This document shows positions 37,971 through 50,980 of a stretch of 64,000 nt of DNA, one piece after another. A program made the translations under genes and the position numbers. The notes below the pieces were generated by a model. That model did no database searches. It was not told where the DNA came from and worked only from the letters and a program-made list of their open reading frames with translations. The stretch spans positions 40,218,677-40,282,676 of the forward strand of contig NC_041018.1 of assembly GCF_004193775.1 (NCBI RefSeq), read 5' to 3'. The number at the start of each line of letters is the position of its first letter. Position 1 is the stretch's first letter. This stretch comes from Glycine soja. Taxonomy: Eukaryota; Streptophyta; Magnoliopsida; Fabales; Fabaceae.

Positions 37971-40900
37971 TCTTTTTTTATTAGTATTGATGTGAAATAA
38001 TTTTTATTAAAAATAGTTATGATTAATCTTAAATCATTTCGTTGCTACTATTTCTATTTGTGTTGACAGTGTTGATATATATATAATATGGGATTAGTTT
38101 GTATAAAAAACACTTATTTTAATTTTTTTTTTAAATTTAAACAAATTCCCCGCATTATCTGATTAAATAGAATGATTTTCTGTGGAAGACAATGTGACGC
38201 AATGACGCGTAAAAAAAATGTTTAACAATTATTCTTGATACCTATTAGGGTTTTCCCCGTGTGTGTGTGTCTTGTTTTTTTTTTTTTTTTTACTTTTTGT
38301 TAATGTTAATTTGAAGTGAAGGCGTGGCTGATGGTGAATTTGCATGAGGCATGGGCCCATTGCAGGAGAAGTAGTACGGATGAGTTTGTTTTGATTTTCA
38401 TTGAACGAACCAAAAACCTTTGAAAGCAATTTGGAGGACCCGCAATTATCGCCGCCAGTTATCGTTATCACCAATCAACCAACCAGTGCCGGCCTCATCC
38501 CTGCGCGTGCTTATCACTGCCAATAGCAAATCCTCAATTAAGAAGGTTAATTAAGATATGTTCTTTTTTCGGGAATTAGTAAGGGGATTTATTTCATGTG
38601 ATTTTCTTTTACATGATTATGTCCTGTGACCTAATCTTTGTAGTATTTAACTTTTTGTGCACCATCTTGTTGCATCCAAAGCTTAATTTAAATCTGATAT
38701 GGACCTAGCTTGATTAATTCATTGAATTGGATCGGAGCAATTCATAAATATACATCGTTCTGCAGGCGCGTGACGGCTCAAAATGTTGTGTACTCAACAC
38801 ACTCCTTGTGAAAGAATCAAATCAACTATTCATAATCAGTTGCAAGACTTTATCTTATTTATATGCGCAATGTGTCATTTTCCCAGAGTTAGCCTTCAGA
38901 AATTCAATCAAAATCATGGCTAAACTTTTCATGAATTGATACAAGTAATCAAGAATTTAAAATTATTTTTTTAGATGCAAATTTGATTATTTTATACATT
39001 ATCAAATTTTTTGTTTGTTGAATAATTTCTTTAAAAACAATTTTAGATATTTTTTATCCATAAGAATTTACAAAAATTCATATGTATCTAAGGGTTAATT
39101 AAATAGTTACAAATTGGTAAAATTGTTTGCAAGTTAAGTATGTAAAGTACTAATCTTTTGGATAAATCTTTGGTTTTTATCTCAATATATTATTATCGCT
39201 ATATGATTATATTAAGAAGCTGTCTAACATAATAATGTGATATAATTGATATATAATTTTATCTCAATATGTTATTATCGTTATGTTTGATCATATTAAA
39301 AAGGTGTCTAACATAATATAACATGATTAATATATAATTTTATCTCTTAAACATATAATCATAGATTTAATTCTTAATCTTATTTATAAAAAAATATTTA
39401 TTAGAAAATATCAAAAATCTTAGAATTTCATAGAATTACTCTTTGACTTTCATATTCTAGTTTTAAAAAAAAGGAACTTTTGATGGCTCATCTAATGATT
39501 CATCATAGTGGTGGCTAAGCTTGAGTGGGCTACCCCTGTAACGCATTATAATGAGGATGATATGAAGAGAGTAGACCCAATGTTATGATATTCTTCTTTT
39601 TTATTACTTTTAGGCGTATAAGATGCTCAACCAACTAGTCAAGCCAGAAGGACTTAGACTTGTGCATGCTTTTTGCAAGCTGTAAACATCCACCTTCTCA
39701 AGCGAGTGTTGCCATCAAATATATATATATATCAAACTTAAAATACGCGTATTGGGTACAGCTCACTACACCCCATTAATTATAAGCCAAAATCAAAAGG
39801 GTTAAGTGATGTTTTTTCTGCGTATTAATATGCGAAACTAGAGTTTGGTAATACATGTCTTCCATGAAAATCCAGTGATTAAGTTGCCATGCAGGGTATT
39901 GGTGCGACCGTGTCAAAACCACGTATTAATAATTCATTAATGATTACATCCACCCACGTTATATGTGATTTGGATTGGAAAACACATGGTTCTCTACTCT
40001 CTTGACATGTTTGCCCATCATACCAGGTTCAGAATGGGACGCGTGTGATGTTTTCCCTTCCCTTCTATTTTTCTTGTTCAATTTCAATTTTCATGTCTTG
40101 TTACCAGAACAGATCGAGGAAGTGGCTACATGTCTGATTTTCTTTTTCAAGAAAAAATAAGGATTTATTTTTTTTTAAAGTAAGAAAATTTGTTAAATAA
40201 ACAAATGAAAGTATATGCACGACAAATGTTAGTGTCACTCTCTTTTTAAAAGCTTTCTATTATCAATTTTGGTAGGATTTTTTTTTTCAATTAATATAAA
40301 TTAAAGAAAAAAAATCATTAAATGAAAAACAAAACCTACCAAAAAATAATAATTTTTTAATAAATTTTAACCCATCACAAAAAAAAATCTTAAGAAACTA
40401 TAAAAATGAATGTAGTTAGTATTTCTCTATTAGAAGACTATTAATTTCAAATAAGAGGAATTCATAACTTTATAATTAAGATCATCATCCTAAAAGTATC
40501 CCCTTATTCTCTACACTTAAAACTTGGAACTTGCCTAAAAATCCCAATCCTCAATTTGAGAACACAAACATATTTGACCCTGATCTCCATGCACATGCAC
40601 CTTGATCGATGCTTGGAAGGCTTGATAGATAGATCATTTCGTAGACAGCCAACAGATTATCCTATGTAATTAATTGGAGACTCGGTGTAGAAAAATCAGG
40701 AGAAAATTGACACTGTATTTAAAGATAATTTTGCCACACGGGATAATTTTAAGATGTCATTTCCTTGTATAGAAAAAAAATCATTTAAGAGATTCTATTA
40801 TTTGATTGAAGAAAAAATGAAGAGAATTTTTTTTAAAAAAAAATCAACAAAATTTCAAACTTCTAAATTTTCTCTCTTCTCTTGTTTTCTTTACTCATAA

Positions 40901-41566
40901 TCTAGACAATGTTAGTGTTTTAGGCACAAATGCTATGTAAGTCATTAAGCAATTGGACTAGTGTTGTTTTTGGGGATACTAAATGCTCATCAGAACTTCA
41001 AACGACAATATTTTGTTCGATTTTCATGTTCTTTTGTTTTTGTGGTCTAGTATCCATGTGGATTTAGAATTAGCCATCAAAGAGAAAAGTATATTTTAAA
41101 AGAAAATCCATTTGTGTTTTCATTTTTCATACTACATGCACACAACTCAATTGGAAAAATTATTAAATGCTACACAATCAATGCATATGGACGATAAAGA
41201 CCCAAAGACTGTCCATTGGGTTGTTTGCTTGATGGATTTCATTACCGCAAACAGCCCAACCTATGATTTCACTTGGATTGGGTCTAATTGTATATCCTGT
41301 AAAGGTGACTGATTGACTTGCTTTTATGCCTTTTATCAAACAAAAGTGATTAAAACAATACCTCAGTTGAGGGGGGTGGGGGGGCTAACCTAAATGATTA
41401 TAAATTTCTTCATAAAACTAGTTTGTAAACTCAAATATTAGGCTCCCATCAAGAACGAGCTTCAGATAATTGGATTTTCATTCAATAAAAAGTGCCTGCT
41501 TATCATCCAATTTTGGAAAATTTCCATGAACTAATTCGCTTTCCCATTCAATTCCATTTGAATCTA
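35336..41566. other. Intergenic DNA: PP2C promoter and AT-rich spacer
   Basis: 35336-36230 is the probable leader and promoter of the phosphatase gene, with CAA-rich sequence at 35370-35420. The rest is AT-rich with a (TA)n tract at 37921-37964, a tandem duplication at 39176-39344, and no supported gene. The part near 41560 may hold the ORC2 3' untranslated region. Confidence 0.5.
39176..39344. repeat. Tandem duplication, unit about 81-88 bp
   Basis: Two diverged copies in direct orientation, each starting TTTTATCTCAATATNTTATT and containing GTGTCTAACATAATA or its variant. They abut near 39257. Confidence 0.8.
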
Positions 41567-44500
41567 CTAAATGATCTCGAGCACAACTTTCTGAAGTGCT
41601 TCGGCTGTCAGAGGGATGTGCAAGCAATCTTGACCATCAGAATGCTTCTTAATCTTGACCAGTTCATGGTCTTTAAATTCAGTCAAATGGGAATTCAGCG
41701 TAATCTGACTGCTAACAAGGAAACGTTCTCGACAGACTGAGTAGAGATCACTGATTGGCATTCCTATAAAAAAAAAGGAAAATATTTAACAAACCTTAGA
41801 TACGAAAAGAACATATCAAAGTAAATGATAGAAACTTGCCTTCGTCAGGGTGAGAGAGTTGATGTTCGGCAAGAACTTTGAATACACTCTGAGCATTGCG
41901 TGTCAAACTTGACAGAACTATTGTAGCTGTTTTGACAGTTTGGCTGGCACTACCATGTGCAAGAATCATAGGATAAAACATGCCTTCCACCTTGTAAGGA
42001 GCAAAAGTAGGAACGTGATACCAGCACCAATTGAACTGTGTATGAGCCATATTCTTGTCCCAAACTGCCAACAGAAGATAAAATTGTTAAGCAATAGACA
42101 GAGATCACAAAGAACCTTTGACACAGCCACATATCCTTCATTTCTTTACCTACAGCAACAGCATAAAGGCATTTCTCACTGCCTTGTCAGAAGTCAGAAC
42201 CAAGTCTTCATAGAGGCCATTTAGATCTAAGTCGGTAAGTTCTCTTTTATATTTTTATTTAGAGTTTTGCTTGGTCTTCCCCCTACCTCTAATTCTAACT
42301 ATTGGACTGTTCTCCACTTGATCAACTTTTCTTAGCACTTCTCGAGGTCTTCTCTTCTTCTCACGATACCAAACCCTGTCATATGTGATTTTACTATATT
42401 TTCCTCCATATGTGGACTCTTACTTTCACTAGCACGGAATTTCTGAAATTACTGTTCAATCTTTTACTCCTACGAACAACTTCAAAGAAGTGCACATGTT
42501 ATTAGCAATTTTAAGGCTCAAAGACCAAAAAGAGTCTCGATTCTTTAACTTTCTGAAAGGGTGAGATACCACTTAGTCCTATTGTCCAGTTAATCAGAGA
42601 TAAGAGCATATGATCAGAACCTCAGGACCTCTAATAATGTGCTGCATAGATCAAACAAAAATTTTAAACAACATTTCATTTTATAAAGGCATTTATACTT
42701 TTTGTTATTGTACATTAATATCGCACCATTCAAGCTTCTATTCAAACACTCAATAAATCTCAAATAGATAATAAGGTAGAACTATTCAAACCTTGGAGAA
42801 TTAATATAACCAGACATATCACATATGTTTAAGGCATATACAAAGATGGCACTTACAACTTAAAAGAACAAAACATTTTGCAGAAGATAAAGTAATGGTA
42901 TTAACTAAACTTACACAGAGGAGCATTAACATGGTCAATAGAGGCAACAACACGAATCTGGGCACATGCAGCTAGTCGAGCAAGATATTGTTGGGTTTCA
43001 GAGTCCCTTAATCCGGATCCATCAATATTGTGAATAACAACACAAACAAAAAAAGCACCCGCCTCTATTTCCGCTTGATCCAAAAATGTAAGAAGATCTT
43101 CCATGGATTTTGAATTGAATGACTGTTGGCTCTTGGGTAAGTCCCGATAGGAAACCCTTTGCTTTGTTTTCACTTGTTCCCACAGAATTTCAGCTAAAGC
43201 TATAACAACCTAATATATTTTAAAATGTATTGTATTAGTGATGGTATGATGAGGAGAACATGCTTATTTATTAGAACATATCACACTCATAATCCTTCAT
43301 ACAAAAATTTACTTTTGGACAAAACTTAGACGCAATTCCTTAGGTGTTTTAAGTGTTGTTCACCTGTCTAAATTAGAGTTTTACCTTGGTAACCTATGTT
43401 AATTTTTATTGCAAACTTTTATATACAAGTTACTGAGGTGAAAGTGAAAGTCAAATTCTAATTGAGGAACTGTTCTAAAAACACTTAAAGAACTGCATCT
43501 CAAAGCCTGTTTGATTCTCTTCTCACTTTTTTTTAAGAAAATGTTTTCTATAACAATTACACACTACTTAGCAATTAATTTTTCATCCAAAGTGTATTAA
43601 GTTTTGAAAATCATTTAAAAAAACAAGTGTTTTAAAAACCAAAAAACAGAACGGAGAGATATTTTTCTCATCCTCTTCTTCTCTTTTCTTCAGATGTTCA
43701 ACTCAAAATGCTCAGAAGACAGACTATTAGAAAACAAAAATGTGCTAAGGGGACAAACACTTGCAAATGTGCTGTGGACACAAACAAATTTTAGAAAGCA
43801 GAAAACTGTTTTTGAAAACAATAAACAAACAAGGCCTAAGTTTTATTTTTTACTTTTCTCCTCTCTTTTGCCACAATAAACAAACAGCAGAGGAACATAC
43901 CTGCTTCAAGTTAATGGTTTGAAGATATCCATTAATGACAACTACAGAATACTCGGTCAGTGCCGTTGAAGCAAAATCTTCAATCAGAACCTTCTTGGAT
44001 CCAAAGCCATACATCAGAAGCCCAAAACCATTTCTGAATTATCCAAGTAACCAAAAATAAACATCACACAATGAAAGCACTTCAGAAGAAAAAAAAAATC
44101 ACATCTTTTCGAACCTTAGCGCAAAAAACCATTCAGGATACATGGTTTTATACGAATGCAACAAGAGAGTGATCTCGTTTTCATGCTAGGGTTCAATTCG
44201 CGACGCGGCATCCCTCAATTCCTAGTCAATTACAAATCGCAGAGAAAATATAACGTTGGTTGGGTGGTTAAGAAAGAAAGGAGAGAAAGCTCACGGTTCA
44301 ATCCCTTCTACTAAAAAAAAAAACTAACAAATTAACATTTGCCGATAAAAAAAAAAAAAAACGAAATCACAGAGTGATTGGACAGAATGAAGGGGAATGG
44401 AACAAGAACAACGTTGTTGTGAATCACAAATTACGAGTGAAACCTGTTCATCAACGACGTCGATGTCGGTGATCTTGTGTTTCGATTTCTTGGCGGAGGA

Positions 44501-44599
44501 GGAGGCGAGTTCCTTGGCCAGAAAATAGTTCCGTGAGAACTCGAACTCTTCGTCCTCGTCCTCGTCCTCGTCCTCTTCCCAATTGCCATTGGCGTCCAT
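41567..44599 (-). CDS. ORC2: Origin recognition complex subunit 2 (ORC2) with an in-frame TAG in exon 2
   Basis: Subunit of the nuclear complex that marks replication origins and loads the MCM helicase. Exons in transcript order: 44599-44444, 44221-44115, 44033-43901, 43209-42915, 42064-41840, 41763-41567; they total 371 codons, matching Arabidopsis ORC2 (about 363 aa). Visible ORC2 segments: [11 protein letters not shown] and [15 protein letters not shown] (exon 1); [20 protein letters not shown] (exon 3); [20 protein letters not shown] and [10 protein letters not shown] (exon 4); [18 protein letters not shown] (exon 5); [20 protein letters not shown] (exon 6). Codon 64 is TAG (plus strand 44186-44188) where homologues have lysine in EPKHENE. 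All other codons and junctions are intact. Using the AG of that TAG as acceptor joins DEQ to HENEIT in frame and gives 358 aa. Intron 5 appears to use a GC donor (GAAG|GCAAGT). Exon 1 has an Asp/Glu run. It is a gene with conditional coding capacity or a young pseudogene. Confidence 0.88.
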
Positions 44600-45763
44600 C
44601 GTTGTTCAATCAGCGAAGGAGAGAGAAACAGTGTTTGTTTTTTTCACGGAAACACGATTCTATCTTTCTTTCTCTATGCACTTGTGTGCCATAGACGATT
44701 TTCCCGCCAAATTCCATCTAATTCGCGGGACTGATGGGGTCGGGTTTTCTTAGATCGTTTATGGTTCGTGAATACCCTGTCCGAGTACACAATTGACCTA
44801 TAAAAAATTATAATAAATATAACTTTCAAAATAATTATTAAATTTACAAATTTAGTATTTTGCAATGCTTTAATAATATTTTTATGTTATTTTATGTCCT
44901 TTAAAAAATGTCATTTTACGTGGAATTTAAATTTATAAACTTTTAATCTGATTTTTATTCTTATTTGTCTCATCATAATTTTTTTTGTCATTTCATATTT
45001 TCTTTTATCACCATGTTATAAATGTGAAGTATTTACTTAATTGGTAACTAATATTTTTTAAAAAAACTTAATTGATCATCTTTAATAAAATCATTTTTTC
45101 AATAATATTTTTTTTTCATAAAATCCAAACTTATAATATGGTAATTACTAGAATCTTTCATATAAAATATGAATATGTTAGTGAGTGATATCATGTTATT
45201 TTCTATTTAACAACTAGTTTATCAATTATTTTAAATTGAATAAGCTAACATATCCTTAACAAATAAAAAAAGCTAACATATCTATTGTTTTTTTTTTCTC
45301 AAAACAACCCTTTAGAGCTTGTCAACCTCTTAACTTTAGTTAGCTTATATATTTTTCCTTTCATTTTTAACTTTTATTATTTTAATACACTTTTTTTTAC
45401 CTTTCTTTTTTATTATTTTATCAATCCTTTGTAAATATTTTAATATACTTTCTTACTGTTTTTACTTTTAATAAAATATATTTGGTGTTTCAAATAAGTT
45501 AATAATAATTTAAAATTCATTGGTCTGATGAGCTGATGATCACGTACTACAAGACCTTGACACTTGTTAAAATTGTGATCCTCTTTTTGACTTTCAAAAG
45601 TTAACAATGATGAAGGGTTACCTACAAAAAGACTCTTTATTATTCAAGTCCATAAAAGCAAAAATCAAGTTAATTTGAAAGGAGGGAGAGGCCAGTGCTA
45701 TAACACTTGCCTCACTGATCAAAACTTTAGAGACAAATATTCAAATATACAAATTTAGAGGAG

Positions 45764-45854
<91 letters not shown>

Positions 45855-46588
45855 TATGTAATTTTAAAAAAATAGGGAGTGTAAATGCATCCTTTGGCTG
45901 TAACGAAATAAATTTTTTTTTTAGAAGTACGTTAATAGAGTTATTTTATTTTTGATAAATTATTTATATAACTTATTTATTTATTAATTTTTTATTTAGT
46001 AATCATTATATTAATATAGACACAAAATGTTAATATTACCCAAAAAAAGATACAAAATGTTAACCGTATCGAATAAAAATTATATTAATCATTAAATACA
46101 AATATAGAAACTTATTTTTAAAACTAATAATAATCAAAAATATTTTTCTTACAGTTATTTAATTTTGGGTAAAAATTAGAAAATCATGAAAGAAAACATT
46201 ACGTCATTTTTCTTTTTCTGAGAGCGGCGCACGTTAGCTGGTATGAACAGAGAACACAGTCGTGTGAATCAGAAGCGCATTTTAGTAGGAGCAGCAGGTC
46301 CACCATCAATGATGAGAGGAAGGAACCATCGAAATGATTAGCTGATCCAACCAATTCCCACCATTCTCAGATGACAAGCGTACGTTAGCAGCACCCGACT
46401 GGTTCTGTTTCTTCTAATGTTCCACACCCCACAACAAAACTAGTTAGTAGTTACCCACGATCTATTTCCATATTGGGTCGCAATATCTCACCTTAAATTC
46501 ACCAAAGTCGCATCCTTTTCCAGAAAGAGAGAGTGGGCAATGGTGGAATGAGGATAAAAGGGGAAGAGAAGAAGAAGAAGGGAGGGAA
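44600..46588. other. Intergenic region between divergent ORC2 and PAN-domain genes
   Basis: AT-rich spacer holding the two promoters, which fire in opposite directions, and an 83-bp (TA)n tract at about 45767-45849. 46200-46588 is less AT-rich and includes the GA-rich leader of the downstream gene. Confidence 0.6.
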
Positions 46589-49500
46589 ATGGCGAGAGAG
46601 GAGTGGAGGCTTCAACTTCACCAAAGAGCGAACTCGATTTGTTCCTACAAGAAAATCACTCTTCTGATTTGCTTTCTCAACATTGTTGTTGCTCTCTACT
46701 CTCTTCGCTCTCTCTATGCTTCTCTCTCTATTTACTCTGGCAGCGTTGCACGAAACAGTAAGTTTTTTGTCAATCTTTTAAGGATGTTAAGAAGATGCGT
46801 TTTTCTTTCTGTCCTGTCTCTGTTTCCTTTTCCCCTAATAACACAAACAAAAGGGTAACAAAAAGTTTATGCTTTATGGTAAATTTTGAACCCCCTAGAA
46901 AAGGGTCTTGTAATCTTGATTGAGACTAGGAAAGTTAATTTTTTTTTAAACCCTTTTTGATTTGGTTTGGTTTGTGAATTTTTGTTTTCTTTTTATTCAG
47001 AAATGTTAGTTGTTAATCGTGAGTTTTTTTTGTTAGCGGGAGAATTATGACCTTTCCCTCCTTTCCTTCTCCTTTTACCACCAAACCAACTTTATAAATC
47101 CTGTGACTTTGTGTTGTGTTTTCAGTTGTGGTGTATAGGCCAGATCAGATCCGGAAGATGGAAGAGTCTAACCGAATCCGGAAGGCATACAAACCAGTGG
47201 AGTTGATGAAATTGGTATGAACTGTTATTTTTTGTATCTGGCTCGAGCAAACACTTCTTGGGAAGTTAACTGATAGTTGTTGTTGTGAAACTTGTGCAAA
47301 TAGGTGAAGGAATTTGAAGGTGAGTTTTCAAGAGAAAATGTGGTGGTTGAGTTGCCGCGGCATTTGAAACAGAAAATAAGTGATGAGGTCTCGCAGAGAC
47401 TAGGGAGCTTGAATGAAAGTAGCAAAAACATCTTTCACCCCCAGGTCATGGCTAAGGAGCGAGGTGAGTGTATGCTTGTAGTTGTGCTGATAAGAATCTG
47501 TTGTTTGTTATTCCTTCAATAATTAAGTGAGAAGCTTTTTTGTATAAATCATATTCTTTATGCTTAAATCTGGATTAGCAAAAAGGGTGGTCGGAGGTAT
47601 CATCTTTACCTGGTCAATTTCATGTTTAGCAGTGCGTTTTTTTTATACAAATTGAACTACCTCAGGCACATGAATTCTCCTCCCACGTTAACAAGAATAC
47701 AAACACAACCTGGGAGATGGGGGAGTGTTTTACTGTTGCTTGTTGATCAAGTTTTATCTATTTTCTAAGAAAATTAATACTAATTTTACATGGCCAACTT
47801 GATTTTTATCTTGAAGTATACATGAAATATGTCAATTGTGAACTTGATGGAATCTGGTTTATTTTAATTGGTGTTAGAATTAATGCTGTCACTATATGAC
47901 AAGAGGACCAGGATCTCATATTAATAAGACCATTGACACTAAGATTTGACCTTTCACTGTCCTTAAGAGCATACCCTTTTTTGTTGCCTCCGCACTGCTG
48001 CACAGTTAAAAATTCTTCAGCAAACATGAGTTTGTTTAGATATGATGCGTTACCTGTTTTCTATTCCAATGTTTTTGTTGCTTGCCAGCTAGTCATTTAG
48101 TGTATTATTTGTTCAATGAGGAAACTACTTGTTTGATGTTTCAAATGTAAATGTTTGATGTTTTGAATGTAGATTGGGCTGTGCAGTTGCTTTCTGTGAA
48201 TCTTAGGGCAATTCACAATTAGAAGACACACTTGCCAGTCTTTTTTCTGTCTTGAAATTGCTTTGATATGTTCATTCACTATCCTTTCACTCTCTCTCTC
48301 TCTTCAATCTTAAACTTAGAAACATGTTACAATTGGATGACATTGCCATGGTAGTTTGTTGCATGATTGACTCTTATTCTTGTTAATCAAAATATACTTT
48401 GTGATTTGTTTCCTGTTATTCTCTAATTTGCTTCCTATTTATTTTGTATAAATTAGGATCTGATTTTATAATTATTGTATTCCTGATTAGGGTTGTATAA
48501 ATCAGGAATTAGAATATTTGTCATTAATGATTGTAAATATATCTTCTTTATTTATAGAGAAATCCAGAATGAAAAAAAGGCATCAAAGCCAAGTCGTCTG
48601 ACAATTGTTACCTAAAGGGACAATAGCTTTCAATGTTTTACAAACATGCAATGATAACATAATGCATGAAGTTGCCAATCGCTCTTCTTTGAAGATAATT
48701 TTAAATAACCTTGAGAGTTGAGACTAAAAGTTTAAATATTTAATAAGAAAATGGATTTATTCATTTGGATAGTATGCAAAATCAAATTATTTAAAAATTT
48801 AGGCTTTCTTTATGTTTTAGTTGAACAGTGGAAATATTATTCATATGTTTTCTTCTTGAAGTAGGAATTAATATAAGTGAGGATTAGTCTAAATAAAATT
48901 GAACCGAGAGAAGGGAATTTAAGGAGAAGTAGTTGTGGGATTATGGAACTTCCTAACTTTCACATTTAGTTTGAAAACATATTTTTATTGTAAAAGTAGC
49001 ATATTTACCCTGGCATGAGTAATTGATGGTATCACATTTCATTTTTTTCCCCTCATGTGGAGAATGGGGACTGATAGTCATTTTATTTTAGACAACAAAA
49101 CTGATAGCTGTTATGTATGTATATGATAATTTTGTAAAATTTTGCTGATATATTTTTAACGTTGACCCTTTCTATACAGAAGCAATTGAAAATTGGCGCA
49201 AGGAAAAATTGGAGGAGGTTAAGTTGGCTGTTGTCAGAGGGACTTCCAACTCAACCATTCCCCATGAAGAGGCAGGCATGAACAAATTTCTCTGCTTTGT
49301 TTCTGACATTTGAATTGTTGTGTTACGCTTTTAGATGAAGTTTGTTAGATATTTCTCTTTATAGCCTTAAAAAAAAGATATTTCTCTTTATACTTTATTC
49401 TCTTTATTCTTTTACTTTGTTTACTTTTTACTGTAGGTTGCTTACTTTCAGTTAGACAGTTATAACTCACAGCTCAGTGTTGATCCTCTACCTATATATA

Positions 49501-50980
49501 TTGCTTTTAACAGAGAATCAACTCCTTTGTACATTTTCAGTTAGATCAATAATATCAGAGTTCAATCTCTCTTTCTCTCTTTCCTTTCTCTATATCCAAA
49601 TCTTAATAAAGTTTGTCTCTTTGTGCCCGAACAATGAATGCTTTGCATGTCTTTGGCACCTTGTTGTGTCTAATGTTTATTTCAATTTCTTAGGAATGCT
49701 AGTAAGAGCTTTGGAGTCTGATTGGGATGTGCTTTCTGAAGAAATTGGCCTTTGGATACCTATTCAGGTTGCTAATGAAGAACATAATGACAAACCTGAG
49801 AGCACAACAGAGATAGGTAATAATTTCTCCTGTCAAAACATTTCTCCCCATCTATTGTAATCTGACTCTCTCCCTATAACCCCTATACAGTAGAAAACTC
49901 ACCACCAAAGTTGGTTGCTGGAATCTGTTAATAACCTATTATGCATTGACCATTGTGTTAGAATCTGGAAGTGTGCACATATTTTCCATGTAGAAAGTTA
50001 ATGTTTGTCTTTACTAAGTATATATTCTATCCAGAGGAGGAAGTTCTTCCCGGCAGGCCCCTTCAACCTGAATGCAATCCTGAACTTCATACGGACTATG
50101 ATGGCACTGCAGTAAGATGGGGTCTTACTCATCACAAAGATAGTGCAGCTGATTGCTGTCAGGCTTGCTTAGACCAGGCCAAACATGCCAAAGAAGGTGA
50201 AAATAAATGCAATATTTGGGTTTATTGCCCATCACAATTTGGGTGTCATTCACCAGATATCTATCAACACAAACATCGGGAATGCTGGCTGAAATATGTA
50301 AGATGCACCCCATGAACGTGATTCACTACTTTGCCCCTTCTCTGTGTAGAATGCTTAATAGCCTTTGATTCTATATTCCCTGTGAGATCTTACAAAATAC
50401 TCGGAAACTTTCAAATAGAAGTTTAATTTCTAACATTGTCAGTGTAAATTTTTTTAACATTGACGACTAATCAGAAATCATGGTATGACTTTTAAAGTAG
50501 CTAATGTAAAAATTAACAAACTTATCTTACATAGCAATTTGTGATTGAATGACAGGGTAAAAACGCTTTACACTGTCAGTGCATAGACTATTTACTCTTC
50601 AACTTGTGATTGAATTTAAGTAAAATACACTAACATTGTAGAAGTTTTTATTCTCCCATCCAATCATAGATCTCCATGTATGCTAAGTTTGCTGACTTTT
50701 ATAATAATTAAGAAGTTGTCTCAAAGGTAATTTTTGATTGGTTGATAGTGTAAAAAGTTTTAACTAACAATGCATGACAATTAAATTCTTCTAAAGTCTT
50801 CTTCCTAGTCATGCATATTTTAACTTTTGCCTTCTGGCTAATATACTCTTCTTGGTATTCTGAACACAGGCTGAGAAATCCAAACTAAATTTTAAGGATA
50901 GATATCCTGAATGGTATCGAAATTCACACCCATCTGCACCGGTGATCGTTCCATGGGCATCTGGAGTTGTCAGTGCATGA
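46589..50980 (+). CDS. Type II membrane protein with PAN/apple-like cysteine-rich domain, function unknown
   Basis: Exons: 46589-46757, 47126-47214, 47304-47463, 49180-49275, 49694-49816, 50035-50297, 50870-50980; 1,011 nt, 336 aa plus stop, frame intact. The N-terminus has a positive flank (SYKK) and a hydrophobic helix at about 23-44, which suggests a signal anchor with the rest in the secretory lumen. The middle is charged and helical (KMEESNRIRKAYKP, ENWRKEKLEEVKLA). Exon 6 carries the cysteine-rich module with HHKDSAADCCQACLDQ, CNIWVYCP, GCHSP and ECWLKY, which fits the PAN/apple fold pattern used for protein or carbohydrate binding. It ends PVIVPWASGVVSA, a conserved tail in plant homologues as I remember them. 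The start ATGGCG has a good context. The exon 4 donor reads GCAG|GCATGA, a GC-type donor needed to join EEA to GMLVRALESDW. No enzymatic motif is present, so no function is assigned. Confidence 0.88.
48414..48603. mobile_element. Solo or truncated copia-type LTR inside intron 3
   Basis: Sequence from TGTTATTCTCTAATTTGC to GCCAAGTCGTCTGACA resembles a common soybean copia LTR. It includes the GGTTGTATAAATCAGG block and the TTATAGAGAAATCC block that usually lies downstream of the transcription start. No internal region, primer-binding site or clear 5-bp duplication is visible. It sits in the 1.7-kb intron 47464-49179. Confidence 0.5.

Noticed and set aside
43490..43840. GGCCTTGTTTG-like inverted ends in ORC2 intron 3 suggesting a hAT element.
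   Set aside because: The ends match over only about 10 bp and no 8-bp duplication was found.
3653..44188. An amber-reading anticodon (CTA) in the tRNA-Tyr piece and an amber codon in ORC2 in the same window, hinting at suppression.
   Set aside because: The tRNA piece is only a 5' half and cannot fold or be charged. The coincidence has no mechanism.
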